From Kingdonia uniflora (lineage: Eukaryota > Streptophyta > Magnoliopsida > Ranunculales > Circaeasteraceae), in assembly GCA_014058105.1 (NCBI GenBank), contig JACGCM010001166.1, positions 1,302,001 through 1,366,000 on the forward strand: 64,000 nucleotides of DNA. Direction: 5' to 3'. The stretch's first letter is position 1. The number at the start of each line of letters is the position of its first letter. The translations under genes were made by a program, and so were the position numbers. Shown here piece after piece: positions 1-10,352 of this stretch. The notes beneath the pieces are model-generated. The model had not been told where the DNA came from, made no database searches, and saw only the letters and a program-made list of their open reading frames with translations.

Positions 1-703
1 GCTTTACTTCGATTGAAAAAATTGGTAGGTTACTCGAATACTTATTATATGACTTTGATGCAGATTAAGAAGTTGGTAACTATAGTCATGGGTCGCGTTG
101 TGGGCAGTGGTGAGCTGGCAAATTAGATTGTTGCCTATAAAAATATAGAGAAGGACTTGATCACGGAGAAGGCTGAGTTGAATGCAACGTTGAATAGGTA
201 TAAGCTGGATGCAAAAAAGGTGCGGGAAGCTACGCTTGGTGAAGTGAAGAAAGTGTCAGAGAAAGAGAAAAAGGAGGCTTTGGCGTTGCAGAAGACTAAC
301 TTTAAAAAAGATGTAAGGGAGCAAGTTGCCGATGTTCGGAAAGCAATGGAGCTAGAGCAGGGCAAACTTCTCGATGAGGTTAGGGCTCATATGAATGCTG
401 AGAAATTGGAAAAATGTCAGGAAGTGAGGGCGCATTTTTCTAGACAGTATAAGGAATTGGAGGAAAGGAAAAAAATTCTATAAGGGGATTGCAAAATCTT
501 ATGGTGCTATTTTTGATAAAAGATCAGAAGACGATGTACCCCAGACTCCTGATGTACGCAGGGCTACCGAAGTTATCGAAGATGATGCGATGATGGAGGC
601 TGATGGTGCTCATCCTAGGGAAGTAACAAATGTGCAGGTACCCGAAGGTGCCCAAAATATGAATGAAGTTAAATCTCTATCTGAAATGTTAAACTTTGTG
701 TAA
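1..703 (+). pseudogene. Antisense accessory gene Y of element A, C-terminal coiled-coil part
   Basis: The plus strand reads as a highly charged, Lys/Glu/Ala-rich helix, strongest at 157-483 (about 108 residues, coiled-coil-like, with motifs such as [12 protein letters not shown]). The frame is open from base 1 except for a stop at 124-126. A one-base shift in the A-run near 475-483 restores an acidic tail (motif DDAMMEADGAH) that stops at 701-703. The gene is antisense to gag-pol and sits where B and C carry gene Y, so I read it as the same kind of accessory gene. The sequence itself is too diverged for me to align with B or C. The 5' part lies outside the window. Biochemical function is unknown. 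Confidence 0.55.
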
Positions 704-1560
704 GCAGTGCTATCTTGGTAAAGTATGTAAAAAGGTCAGTGGGACCAAAATAATTTAATTTGTAGTTTGTGGTGAATATTTGTGTTGCGGAAAAATTTTA
801 TTTGTGAAAAAATTTTGTGCATGTGTTTCGAAAATAATTATAAGTAGTAGATTCGATAAAGTGATATTATCGAATGTGACTATAGATTCGAGCAGATAGG
901 TAAGGAACGCTTGTGTGCATAATATGTGAAAGATGGCCATAAAATGGCAAGTAATGAGAAAGAGTACTAGCTGTATATCTCTAAATGGGTATCTGGATTT
1001 AGATTTGAGAAGAATAAGAGCTCTGTTAGAGGTTGTTCGATAAGTAAAGAGCGCGAAGTGGAATATATTGTAGTTGGATATTATTTGCGTAAAATTGAAT
1101 GATAGTCTTTAGTTGTACTTGTTAAGTAGTGACCAAGAACAAATCAAGATAGTACGGATTTTGTTTGTCTTGTGCATACTTATGAAGTATGGGTCGAGAT
1201 CAAATCAAAATTAGTAAGGAGTTATTTGTCTAATGAATACTTATTAAGTAGAGATCGAGATCAAATTGAAATAGTAAAAATATTATTTGTCTGATGCATA
1301 CTTAACAAGTATAGATTGAGATCAAAGCAAAATAGTAAGGATATCGTTTGTCTGATACATACTTGATAAGTATAAATCGAGATTAAAGCGAAATAGTATG
1401 TATATTATTTGTCTGATGCATACTTGACAAGTATTGATCGAGATCAAACTGAAATAGTAAGGAGTAAACTGATAACAAAATATATTTATTTGAATCGATG
1501 AAAACGATTGCAGTGTCTCATATGTAAAATAGTTTTAGTTGAGAAGTATTTCATGGATAT
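704..1560. other. Hypervariable 3' untranslated region of element A
   Basis: This lies between the end of the accessory gene and the end of integrase. No coding potential is visible. It contains the 62-bp tandem repeat array listed separately and otherwise AT-rich unique DNA. Confidence 0.6.
1124..1466. repeat. Tandem repeat, unit about 62 bp, 5-6 diverged copies
   Basis: Each unit contains the phrases GATCGAGATCAAA, AATAGTAAGGA, TTATTTGTCTGATG and CATACTTGACAAGTAT. The last is an imperfect palindrome (ACTTGACAAGT). Copies differ at many positions. The array lies between the integrase end and the antisense gene, the same place as the arrays in B and C, but the unit is different. Confidence 0.75.
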
Positions 1561-2600
1561 TCGAGCTGAATTTCATCTTCAGTCATCAGCCAATAAATTT
1601 TACTTTCTGTTTTGCTACTGATAATGTATGGCCCTTCCTAGTTTTCTGGTAATTTTCTAGACTTTTTAGGCCGAGTACTATCTTGGATCCGTCGTACGAC
1701 AAGGTCTTCAATACCATATTTCTGTTTTTGAACTTTTTTGTTGTATGCCTTTTTCAATGTATCATGGTATCGTCCCAAATTCGCAATGGCCTTGTCTCAG
1801 GTTTCCTCTATCCAATTGAGGTTGCAAAGGAGATCAAGTTCATTGTCTTTATCTGGGAGTTTCTGCCGGATACTTGGGAGATCGAGGTCTAAAGGTATGA
1901 ATGCTTCGGTGCCAAAAGCCATTATGAATGGAGTGCAGCCTGTGGAAACTCGAGGAGTGGTTTAGTAGGCCCAGAGAACACTAAGCAATTCATCCACTCA
2001 TCGCCCCTTCTTCTCGTCGAGACGCTTGCGCAACCCTGATTTGATGCTTTTGTTAATGGCTTCAGCTTATCCGTTACCTTGAGGATAATATTATGTAGAT
2101 GTTGTATGCTAGATTTTGTATTTATAGAGGAAAGCAAGTACTTTGGCGCTGATTAACTGTTTGCCATTATTGAAGTGTATCATATGCGGACAGCCAAACT
2201 TGGTGATAATGTGTTCTCAAAGGAACTAAATGACTTTATTTTCATCAGTATGGCAAAGGGGAACTGCTTGAACCCATTTTATGAAGTAATCTGTGGCAAC
2301 TAGGACGAACCTTTAGTTTTCGGATGCTGGGTGGATAGGTATAATGATGTCGATTCCCCATTCTTTCAATGGCCAGAAGACATTGCTAATATGCAAGTCG
2401 AGGGCTAGATTTTTGATGTCTTGGGTGTGGATTTGGCATTTGTAGTATTTTGGCACAAAGTCTTTGTAGTCTTAACACATTTTAGGCCAGTATAATCCTT
2501 GCGTGAATGTGCATTAAGCTAAGGATCTTCTTGAAATATGTGTACCACAGATACCTTCGTGAAGCTCTCTGATTTTGATCTAAGCTTATTTCTGTTAGAT
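1560..2600 (-). pseudogene. Integrase domain of element A
   Basis: Reading minus-strand frames, the zinc-binding H-H part (HELHEGICGTH) is near 2,540-2,590. The catalytic core follows with the first Asp region (VATDYFIKWVQAVPL). The second Asp is replaced: FNNGKQ stands where SDNGxQ is expected. The third acidic residue is kept in NG-AEAINK, although the codon before A is a stop. The C-terminal part has FGTEAFIPL, IEETRDKAIANLGRYH and the chromodomain-less tail motif ENWEGPY. Three or more stops and the Asp-to-Asn change make it inactive. Confidence 0.75.
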
Positions 2601-2840
2601 GCATTCGATAAGTGGTCCTCCTCCTGTAATTCAATATAAGATGTGATCTTGGACGGTGAATCTGGGGTACTTGGCCAAAAGTGATTGAGCCTCTTCTTTG
2701 TTACTTGGGAGGATGTTGGAGTTAAGGTATGCATAAAATGGTCTCCTCCAATCTTCATGATCTTCCTCTTCAACAATGGTGATCTAGAGTGTTGACATTA
2801 TATCGAGGCTGGAATGCTCGATGATTTCGATTTTTAAAGT

Positions 2841-3380
2841 TTATTTTTCATTGTCCCCGACCATGGCAGAGATGTAAGCTAACGCATTAGCATGTCGGTT
2901 TTCTTGTCGAGGTAAGTAAGAAATTGCTGCATGTTTGAATTTTTGCATTTTTTCTTCGACCAGAGATGCGTAATCAATTATTTTTCTTATTATTTTAAAA
3001 GTTTTATTGTAATGATTTGCCACGAGTAAAGATTCGACGTGGACTGCTAATTTTTCTGCTCTGAGAGTAAGTGCAAGATCGAGACCGTGTAAGATTCCTT
3101 CATATTCGGTCTTATTATTGGTAGCATAGAAGTTTAGCTTGATCGCTTTCTCGATCGATGATTGGAAGGCGTAACGAGGACGATGCCAATCCCTGATGCT
3201 TGTGGTCCTACTAAACCGTTTGTAAAATGTCGTTAATATGAGCTTTGGGGCCATACGTCTGGTTCTGCAATTGAGTCATCTGTGAATATTTCTACAAATT
3301 CTTCCAAATTGGGTTCCTCGACGGGAAAGTCTGCCAAATAGTTGGCCACTTCTTATCCCTTGATTGATATTTGGGGTTCG
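2841..3380 (-). pseudogene. Second (archaeal-type) RNase H domain of element A
   Basis: A 137-residue open stretch at 2,841-3,254 carries ATNNKTEYEGILHGLDLA (the Glu helix), LAVHVESLLVANHY where the Asp strand should be, and RQENRHANALAYIS where ENxxADALA is expected. Two catalytic Asp positions are therefore changed (to Glu and Asn). A second RNase H downstream of the normal one is a diagnostic trait of the Tat lineage. The domain continues upstream through a stop to about 3,380. Confidence 0.7.
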
Positions 3381-3479
3381 AAGGAAATATTATATTCTCC
3401 AAGAAAAATAGACCATTGCAGGATTCATCAAGATATTTTTTTGGAAAGTACTAGTTTGAGGGGGTATTTGGTGATGACT

Positions 3480-4640
3480 TTGATGGGATGAGCTTGAAAG
3501 TAGGGGCGAAGTTTTTGAGAACTGTAGACCAGGGCGAGTAGCTATTTTTTTTTTTTTTTGTATTTTTTTTCAGCTGAGATAAATATTTTTCTTATGAAGT
3601 AGATTAGTTTTTTTACTCTACCATCTTCTCGAATAAGGACAGAACTGATTGAATCTTCAGTTGTGGATAAGTAAAGTGTTATTGATTTACCATTAACTAG
3701 AGTACTCATTATAGAAGGACACCCCAAGTATCGTTTAAGATCTTGGAAAGCCATCTCACGGTCAGGAGTCCAAATGACTTCCTTTTGTTATTTGTTCAAA
3801 AGAGGAGTGGGGTTGCCACGAAGAAAAAGGTAAAGGAGTTTGCATCGATAAGATGACTTTAAGATGAATCTGTGAAGAGCGGCAATCTTGTCTACAAATT
3901 TTTGAACATCTTTTTTCGCTCGAGGAGATGGCATCGCGATGAGTGCTTTGATTTGTGTTGAGTCAATTTCTATCCCTCTTTTACTGACTAGATGTCCCAG
4001 GAATTTACCAGATGCGACTCCGAATTGACATTTCTCTGGGTTAAGTTTTATCTGGTACTTGCGAAGGATATCAAAAATTATTTGGAGGTTACTGGAGTGG
4101 CCTTCTCGTTTCAAGTTGTTGCAGATCATATCATCGATGTAAACTTTCAGAATTTATCCGAGATGATCTTTGAACATTTTTGTCACAAGTCTCTGGTAAG
4201 TAGCGTCTGCATTCTTTAAACCGAAAGGCATTACCGTATAACAATAGAGACCTCTGTAGGTGACGAAGGTTATTTTTTCCTGATCTTCTTCGGCGAGTGG
4301 AACATGGTTATAACCAGAGGCTGTATCCATCATAGAAAGAAGTTCGTGCCCTGCGACTGAGTCGAGAAGTTGCATAATTAGTGGTAGCAGAAAAATATCT
4401 TTGGGTGTGAACTTGTTGGGTTCTGTGAAGTCAGTATAAACCCTAATTTTGCCATTTTTCTTTGGTATTGCTGCGATATTAGAAACCCACTTCGGATATC
4501 AAGCTTCCCAAATAAATCTTACCCGATGGAGTTTATCAATTTCTTCATTTACTATATCGTAAAATCGGGGAGCTAGATTTTGTCATTTTTGAATGATAGC
4601 TTTACTATCTGGAAGGAGGTAGAGTCGGTGGCAAACGACT
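3480..4640 (-). pseudogene. Reverse transcriptase and first RNase H of element A
   Basis: RT landmarks in order are SMMDTASGYNHVPL (first catalytic Asp) at about 4,310-4,350, MPFGLKNADATYQRLV at about 4,180-4,230, VYIDDMI (the YxDD active site, intact) at about 4,120-4,140, then LNPEKCQFGV, KFLGHLVSKRGIE and AMPSPRAKKDVQKF. The connection and first RNase H follow at 3,542-3,754 (AFQDLKRYLG, ITLYLSTTEDSISSVL). A poly-T run at 3,543-3,568 disrupts the RNase H end. Stops are scattered through it. Confidence 0.8.
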
Positions 4641-4843
4641 GAAGGATCGATGCCAGGCATTTCTTTGAAAGTCTAGGCAAAGATGTCGATGTTCTTCTTA
4701 AGTAGTTGTATCATGGCCTCTTTTTTGTTGGTTGATAATTTGGAGCCGATGAAGGTAGTGCGTCCCGAGCCATCGAGTTCAGCAGATTCGACCATCTCGG
4801 TGTCATGTTGTTCGAATGTGGGTAATTCATCTTGCTGTATTTA

Positions 4844-5290
4844 CTATGCTTTAAGAAGTTTGATTTTATGAGGGTTGGTTGTGGTATTTTTGCACATTCG
4901 TGCCATTGCTTGGCTGCCTTTGATTTCATGTATTTCGTGATCTGTTAGAAAATGTAATGCTAGATGATAAGCAGAAGGCACTACTTTGATTGAATATAAC
5001 CAACTGCATCCCAAAATTCCCAAATATTTGGACTCTATATCGATCACAAGGAATTTTACGAATGGAGTTTTTGATCCCGCCTGAACTGGCAGAGTGATCT
5101 CTCCTGTGGTTGATTCTTCCGAACCATTAAAGCCCGTGATTGTTGTTGTCGAAGCTTTTACTGAATCTGCAAGGCCTAGGACTTCAATTGCTCTTTTGAA
5201 CAATACATCTGTGGCACTTCCGGTATCGATGAGAAGAGTATATAGGTAGTCATATCCGACTTTGAGCATAATAACGACAGGGGCATCATG
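4844..5290 (-). pseudogene. Aspartic protease of element A
   Basis: This is a 141-residue open stretch with the retropepsin active site LLIDTGSATDVLF, the flap-side motif FNGSEESTTGEITLPV, and the second hydrophobic-Gly motif YLGILGCSWL. All core motifs are intact, making this the best preserved domain of element A. It would cut the polyprotein during particle maturation. It ends at a stop before the RT linker. Confidence 0.8.
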
Positions 5291-5899
5291 AGGGTATTTA
5301 GCATGGCTGGTATCACCGTTTTTGAAGGTGATTTGGTAAGGACGTTTTGATTTGCTTGTGCTTAGAAGAAGTTTTGCTAATTTTTCTGAGGAGGTCGTTT
5401 TACAATAAGACGTAATCTGATCATCTTATTTTATGGGGAGTCTTCCAGCTTTGAGCTTGCCCCTGGACCTGATTTTTCTCCACTTCTTTATTTTTTGCTT
5501 CATTCTCGAGAAACTTTTGGATTTCGATGACATAATTGGGGAGTCTTCCAGCTAATATGATTCGATGAAAGATTCACATGAGCGAGTAGCAGTTGTCAAT
5601 TTTGTGACTATGCACATTATGATATTAACACAGTGGTCTGTTGGGAAGATCAGGAATAGTTTATGGTGCGCGATAACAGTCATCTTCCTTTATCATCGGC
5701 TAGATAGTGGAGAGAGTTGTTGTCATTGGCGGCAGAACTGGGACATATCTGTCTGGTTTGCCATTCTTACTTCTATTATTGTTGGTGTTTCTATTGCGTT
5801 GTTTGGGCGCTTCAATAGTGACCGCTCGTTAGGATGGGGTCGAAGATGCTTCACGAGAATGGATGACAGATGTGCTCTTCATCTTATCTTTCTTTGATC
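5291..5899 (-). pseudogene. Gag-protease linker of element A, heavily decayed
   Basis: This stretch joins Gag and protease in the polyprotein. I found no recognisable motif; short open stretches on both strands look like chance. Confidence 0.4.
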
Positions 5900-7039
5900 T
5901 CTCCAGTTTGATGTAGTTATTAACTACATCAATCATTTATGTGACTCTTTGTCGCTTGTGCAGAGTAAGCTCTTCTTAAACTTTTGAGTCAATGTACAGA
6001 GCAGAGGTGAATGTTGGAACTGTGATTTTAGGGTATGAGTTCCCAATTTTCCTTGTTCCCTGTAGGAAGCGTTTATAAAAGCTGAAAGTAAAAAAATGAA
6101 TCGACAGTGATCACTCGCTCTCTGGCATAAGCGTAATTGTATTCGAAAAGATGTTGTAACTTGCTGAATATGGTGATGGAGGCCTCTTGGATAGTATGGA
6201 ACCAACCTAGCGGTTCTTCCTTCAGGTTCATATTGAATAGCCTACACAACATGTGGTCGAGTTTGGAATATAACCCAACTGCGGCTTTGAAATGTCGAAC
6301 ATGGGTAAGCGGGTCAGTTAGGCCTGTATATTGAATAAATTTGGGCATATGGAAATTTTCTGGGATAGGCATAATTTCGAGATGAGGGGAGATGGGTTTG
6401 TCTCGATTCTATTTAGCGCAGATTTTCGGCCTGAAATGTCAGAGTTTATGGCCTGGATCTTATTGTTGAGGCCGTCCATGGTAACAAACTGTTGCGGGGA
6501 AATGGTAAGGCTACAACCTGAGGAACCAAAACTTCATGTTCCTTTGGTCTCAATCAATCCGTGATTGGTCTTCTTTCAGGCGAGGGAGTCTGATGACGTG
6601 TGCGTCAACTTCCTTGAGTTGTCGATGTTGAGGATGTTAAACCAAAATGTCGAGAAGCTTTGTCTGGATTCCCAGATCTGGATTGAGAAATCCGCAACTC
6701 GTTTTCCCGTGGTCGATCATCTCATTGAATTGCTCTTGATCTATGCTGGATCCGGGCGAGTCGAGGGGATATTTGTCGACCAGTGAGTCGATCTTGTGTT
6801 CTCCTCAGTCTTTCTATTTCTGTATGATGTGTTTGACTCTGTTGATCTAAGGCTTTCTTTCATTCGTCTATCTCCGTTTGAAGAGCTTGAGCGTGGACAC
6901 ATTGATCTTCCAGTCTTTGGGCTTTTTCTGCGGCCATTTGTTTCTGAAGCTCGAGTATTGCACCATGCAGATTAATAGTCATTGGTATTTCATGATCTCT
7001 TATAGGCCAAGAATGGTTTCTTAGGTTCATGTTTGTCAT
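5900..7039 (-). pseudogene. Gag of element A
   Basis: The likely start is the ATG at 7,039-7,037, about 40 bases inside the primer-binding site. It is followed by a helical Gln/Glu-rich N-terminus (ILELQKQMAAEKAQRLED). The retrotransposon Gag core is at 6,073-6,372 (FHMPKFIQYTGLTDPLTHV, MLCRLFNMNLKEEPLGWFH). Stops and frameshifts occur before and after it. Gag would form the virus-like particle. I could not see a CCHC zinc knuckle. Confidence 0.7.
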
Positions 7040-7080
7040 TAGATGGTATTTTGATCAGTGATGGTAAAAAAAGTGTGGTA

Positions 7081-7099
7081 ATTCCCACAGACGGCGCCA
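7081..7099 (-). other. Primer-binding site of element A
   Basis: On the minus strand this reads TGGCGCCGTCTGTGGGAAT, two bases from the LTR edge. It begins with TGG, as required to pair with a tRNA 3' CCA end. The same site is found in B and C with a few changes. I do not name the tRNA. Confidence 0.8.
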
Positions 7100-7101
7100 A
7101 T

Positions 7102-7583
7102 TGTAGTGGCGTGTTTTTCGGAAGAAAAATCTTTGCCAATACTTATTCGTAAATAGAATGTAATAAGACTAGATAAACAAGATTTTACATGGAAAACTCA
7201 ATAAAATCTGAGAAAAACTACAACCTCGAGGAGGCTTTTGATGTAAAATCCTGTATATTGCTAGTTATTACAGAATTTGGAATGATAGTAGGGATAAAGT
7301 AATAAGATGGTAAGGTTTGCGGATTGTCCATCTATTCTTATCTATTATTGCCTGTATTTATAGTAGACACAACAAATGGAAAGAAATAGTCTCATATTTC
7401 GGGGGGAGTGGGCGAACTTTGTAGATCTCTAACAACTCTTTTCTTGACCAGGCACAGCGGCTACTTTTGGCAGGTCAAGGACTTGAGGTAACTTCTCGAA
7501 TGTTGACCTTTAATCATGTATGGCTGTCTTCGACTACGTTTTGTTAGCTTACTCTTGTCGAATCTGGGGAATATACTACTACA
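7102..7583 (-). repeat. 5' LTR of element A
   Basis: The inner edge (TGTAGTGGCG on the plus strand) abuts the primer-binding site. The outer edge is placed at ACTACA (7,578-7,583), which makes a perfect 6-bp terminal inverted repeat with TGTAGT. A TATA-like box (CTATAAATACAG on the minus strand, 7,362-7,373) lies inside. The partner LTR is outside the window, so the outer edge is inferred. Confidence 0.6.
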
Positions 7584-7898
7584 AGCACGTTGTGCAATCG
7601 ATCTATTAGAAAGTTCTAAATTATTATTCCTTACATGATTTATTAGGTTAGGTACATTCATCGTGATGCCTCCAAGGGCTAAAGGTAGTGGGAATTTGGT
7701 TTCTGTGACGTTATTATGAGCATGAGGATTGGACGCTTTAGACTTTGTAGCTTATCTATTTAATTCATCATTTAAATTTCGTACAACAGATTCAAAGGGA
7801 TGGTTTGGTAGATCTTGGTTAAACATTTTACGAACCAATGCATGATCCCTTAGTTTTCTCTTACATTCTCTCCTGGCATAATTGATTGTCAAAAGAGT
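7584..7898 (-). pseudogene. Unknown coding fragment interrupted by element A
   Basis: On the minus strand one frame stays open for about 105 codons apart from one TAA. Motifs are RKLRDHALVRKMFNQDLP, HPFESVVRNLNDELNR and FPLPLALGGITMNVPNLI. The frame starts after a splice-acceptor-like CCAATTTCAG at 7,899-7,908 and runs straight into the predicted LTR edge. I do not recognise the family. It could be an exon of a host gene or an older mobile element broken by the insertion. Confidence 0.35.
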
Positions 7899-8048
7899 CT
7901 GAAATTGGTAGGATTAGCATATATGGTGTTGGGTGAGTCTTAATAATGAAATAAAATGAGTATATGGCATTTTTGATGAATCCTAATTAAGACTTTAACT
8001 TTATAGTACATATTATTTAAGATTAAAATAACATCTATGTACTTAATA

Positions 8049-8310
8049 CAACATCTATGCACTTAATGTCAAAGATTAATGAGTAAAAAGACTAAACATA
8101 AGTAAAACACCTATGCGCTTAATGTCTAAGATTAATGAGTAAGTACTACTAAGACAAAGTATTAAGACATTAACATCTATGTACTTACTGTCTAAGATTA
8201 ATAAGTATCGGCTAAGATTAATGAGTAAAAAGACTAAATATATGTAAAACACCTATGTGCCAAATATCTAAGATTAATGAGTAAGTGTTACTAAGATGAA
8301 ATACTAAGAT
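8049..8310. repeat. Tandem repeat, two units of about 125-135 bp
   Basis: Each unit contains ATCTATG(C/T)ACTTA, GTCTAAGATTAATGAG, AAAAAGACTAAA, ACACCTATG and AATGAGTAAGT. It lies just outside element B. The rest of 7,909-8,320 is AT-rich with no gene visible. Confidence 0.65.
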
Positions 8311-8320
8311 AATAGATTAT

Positions 8321-8325
8321 AATGG
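8321..8325. other. Left target-site duplication of element B
   Basis: AATGG precedes the LTR start; GATGG (21,203-21,207) follows the other LTR. Four of five bases match, as expected for an old 5-bp duplication made by an LTR-element integrase. Confidence 0.55.
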
Positions 8326-8818
8326 TGTAATAGCCTAATTCCACGATTCGGACTTCGCCATTACACCAAATATGTTTAGAACAGTCAAGAATAGTAAATA
8401 ATAATTAACAAGATAGTTTAGCGTGAAAAACCTTTGAATAGGTTAAAAACCATGACCTCTCTGGAGGATTTTGAGAAAGAAAAGATGATCTTATTGAGAT
8501 TGCTAACTTATTACAATGAGTGCTCTCGGTCTCTGGAATTTTATAGTAAGGATTCCTCTGTATAGAATTACCCATCCTTAATCTGTAGTTCTCTGGTCCT
8601 ATTTATAGGTCTTATCATATGACCATTTGACGACCATTAATATTCTTAATGATGGACGTGACAAAGTATATGTAAGATGCTCTTTGACCAGATTGTATAG
8701 CGTTATGATCATTGCTGCTGTATAACGACTCTATTAAGGATTGTACACTTACATAAATTAAACTGCTGATGTGGAGTCCAAAAGTGATGATCAAACTAAG
8801 GAATGCTGAACATATGTT
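8326..8818 (-). repeat. 3' LTR of element B, truncated
   Basis: It aligns base by base with 20,446-20,942, starting TGTAATAGCC and containing the box CCTATAAATAGG (minus strand, 8,598-8,609). Similarity stops after GCTGAACATAT. About 260 bp that the other copy has, including the outer CTACA edge, are missing, and internal sequence follows directly. Confidence 0.85.
8598..8609 (-). promoter_or_regulatory. LTR TATA box (element B, 3' LTR)
   Basis: CCTATAAATAGG is conserved at the same place in all four LTRs of B and C (also 20,718-20,729; 23,353-23,364; 37,986-37,997). It is the expected core promoter for gag-pol transcription. Confidence 0.75.
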
Positions 8819-8874
8819 TAGTAGTAGGGTGATCTGGATTTGCAGAGATCTTTTCCATGGTTATAAAGTAGTGA

Positions 8875-9250
8875 TTCTTGGCTGTTATGATTTGTATCTT
8901 CTGCCGGGATAAATTTAATGTGGAGGTAGTGTGGTTTCCCATGGTCAAGACTCATTCTCAGCGTGCTCATTAGGCAATAAATGGTTGCTTTCACATCAAG
9001 GCTGCCGAACTCCATGAGCGGCATTTTTGTCGATTGCCTTATGATGTTGTGCTACTCGAATGGTCGTTGAATCTGATTGGACTAGATGAAGAAGGTAAGC
9101 GTGCAGAGTATGATCACTTTTTCTGGTGCAATGTGTTTCTTAGGTCACTGCTGAGTGCCACGATGCAGGAACTGACTATTCGATAGCTCGCGTATGATAA
9201 GATTGTTGAAGAGGACGCAAGGGCTGTAAGAGGAGAGATAACTCTGTGTG
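8875..9250 (+). pseudogene. Accessory gene X of element B (antisense to gag-pol)
   Basis: The plus strand keeps one frame for about 124 codons with stops at 8,971, 9,184 and 9,250. It begins with CIFCRDKF and KTHSQRAH, giving a Cys-x2-Cys and His-x4-His spacing like a loose zinc finger. It continues with IKAAELHERHFCRLPYD, VVLLEWSLNLIGLDEEG, FFWCNVFLRSLLSATMQ and YDKIVEEDARAVRGEI. The last motif is repeated in element C (YHKLVEEDARAARGEI at about 25,425-25,475), which supports a real gene. I do not recognise the family. It precedes gene Y on the same strand. Confidence 0.55.
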
Positions 9251-9731
9251 GGTAGGCAAACCATCAAAGCTGCTTTAGATGTGACTAGAGAGAATGGTAA
9301 GCTCAAAGTAAGAGCTCGTACGAAGTATTTTATTTTTAGTATTCTATGTTTGTAACCAAATAAATATAAGATGATGAATATTTGAATAAAAATAAAGTAT
9401 TACGTTTTACTGTTTGTGTACTGATATTGGTGGAAGACAGCTGTAAGATTTTAATAACTGTACAGATCACTTTAAATTTTGAATATTGATCTATTTTAGG
9501 GAAGTTGTACGACCTTGGTAAAGTATAAAAATATGGTGATTAGTCATTTGTACTATGTTGAGGAAGAAGTGCAGAATTTTTAATGGCAGACAATAGAGAT
9601 AGACATGATGACAGTAAACGTTATCACAAAAGTTATGATAATACTGTTACCCGAAAAGACGTGCCTACAGAGACAGTGAGGATGGCTGACGCGTGTTAGA
9701 AGAAGCCATCATTTCATAAACCGAGGGAGAG
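9251..9731 (+). other. Spacer and upstream region of gene Y in element B
   Basis: This is AT-rich and similar to 25,500-25,977 in element C. A short ATG-led frame begins at 9,582 in both copies, but its codons differ mostly at amino-acid-changing positions, so it is probably not a conserved peptide. It probably holds upstream promoter elements for gene Y. Confidence 0.4.
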
Positions 9732-9739
9732 TATTAAAA
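9732..9739 (+). promoter_or_regulatory. Internal TATA box for accessory gene Y (element B)
   Basis: TATTAAAA lies in the phrase AACCGAGGGAGAGTAT. Element C has TATAAAAA in the matching phrase at 25,978-25,985. It faces the plus strand, away from the LTR promoter, and lies upstream of a leader with a probable intron. Confidence 0.5.
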
Positions 9740-9955
9740 CTCTTCTTACTCTCCCTCATAAATTACCTACAGTTTTATAGAGAGAAAAAAGTTGTGTAAA
9801 TCTTATTTTTAAGGTGAGGAAACGCTTGAGTTCTGGGTAAGATTTAAGAAGGAAATCATCATCAGGCAATAGAAAACTATCAGGGAAACGACAGGAGCGC
9901 TCATTCTTAGCAAGACTTCCGGGCAAAGCAGAAGATTATTGTTTTTCAAGTACAG

Positions 9956-10352
9956 GTTGGTAATATAAAGGTCTGTCTGTTTGATTTGTTTAGTAATCAG
10001 GATGATATGTGTAATAATCTATTTGATATGCGTAGTAATCCGTTTGATATGTGTAGTAACTTGTTTGATATGTGTAGTTACCTGTTTGATATGTATATCT
10101 GATAATGTAGAGGCTTTAAGATTTTTGAATAAATATAAGAGAGTTTTAGAGTTTGAGAATTTTTTTTGTATATGAACAGACTTTAGAGAGAAAAAATGCT
10201 TGCTCGAAGAAGGAGAGGAAAAATTAAAATGATTGATTGTTGCTTTTTGTTTTGGGAAATTGTAAGGTAGACGTGTTGACTGGGTAGAAGATGGGGTTAT
10301 GGTTACTGTATGTAGTATAGAGATAATGATAAAATATGTTTTGTATCTGTAG
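9956..10352 (+). other. Probable leader intron of gene Y (element B)
   Basis: The donor is TACAG|GTTGGT and the acceptor TATCTGTAG|GTCCAGTAT. The same two junctions occur in element C (26,202-26,559). The B intron contains 4-5 diverged copies of a ~20-bp unit built on GTTTGATATGTGTAGTAA (9,985-10,105) that C lacks. Confidence 0.45.
9985..10105. repeat. Short tandem repeat, ~20-bp unit, inside the leader intron
   Basis: Successive copies of TTTGATATGTGTAGTAACT with substitutions. Confidence 0.6.

Larger units (their letters stand above)
1..7583 (-). mobile_element. Element A: Tat-type Ty3/gypsy retrotransposon, left end outside the window
   Basis: Reading the minus strand from the right, there is an LTR (7,102-7,583), a primer-binding site, Gag (from 7,039), protease, reverse transcriptase, RNase H, a second RNase H and integrase (to about 1,560), then a long extra region holding tandem repeats and a plus-strand coiled-coil gene that runs off the left edge. 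The Gag-PR-RT-RH-INT order identifies Ty3/gypsy; the second archaeal-type RNase H and the long extra region point to the Tat lineage. Many stops and frameshifts make it defective. Its LTR is not recognisably related to those of B and C, so it is a different family of the same lineage. Confidence 0.85.

Noticed and set aside
9582..9700. Short ATG-led frame beginning MADNRDR, present in both B (9,582) and C (25,829), as a conserved peptide gene
   Set aside because: Between the two copies most differing codons change the amino acid, and C gains a stop after 23 codons. The DNA is conserved by descent, not as protein.
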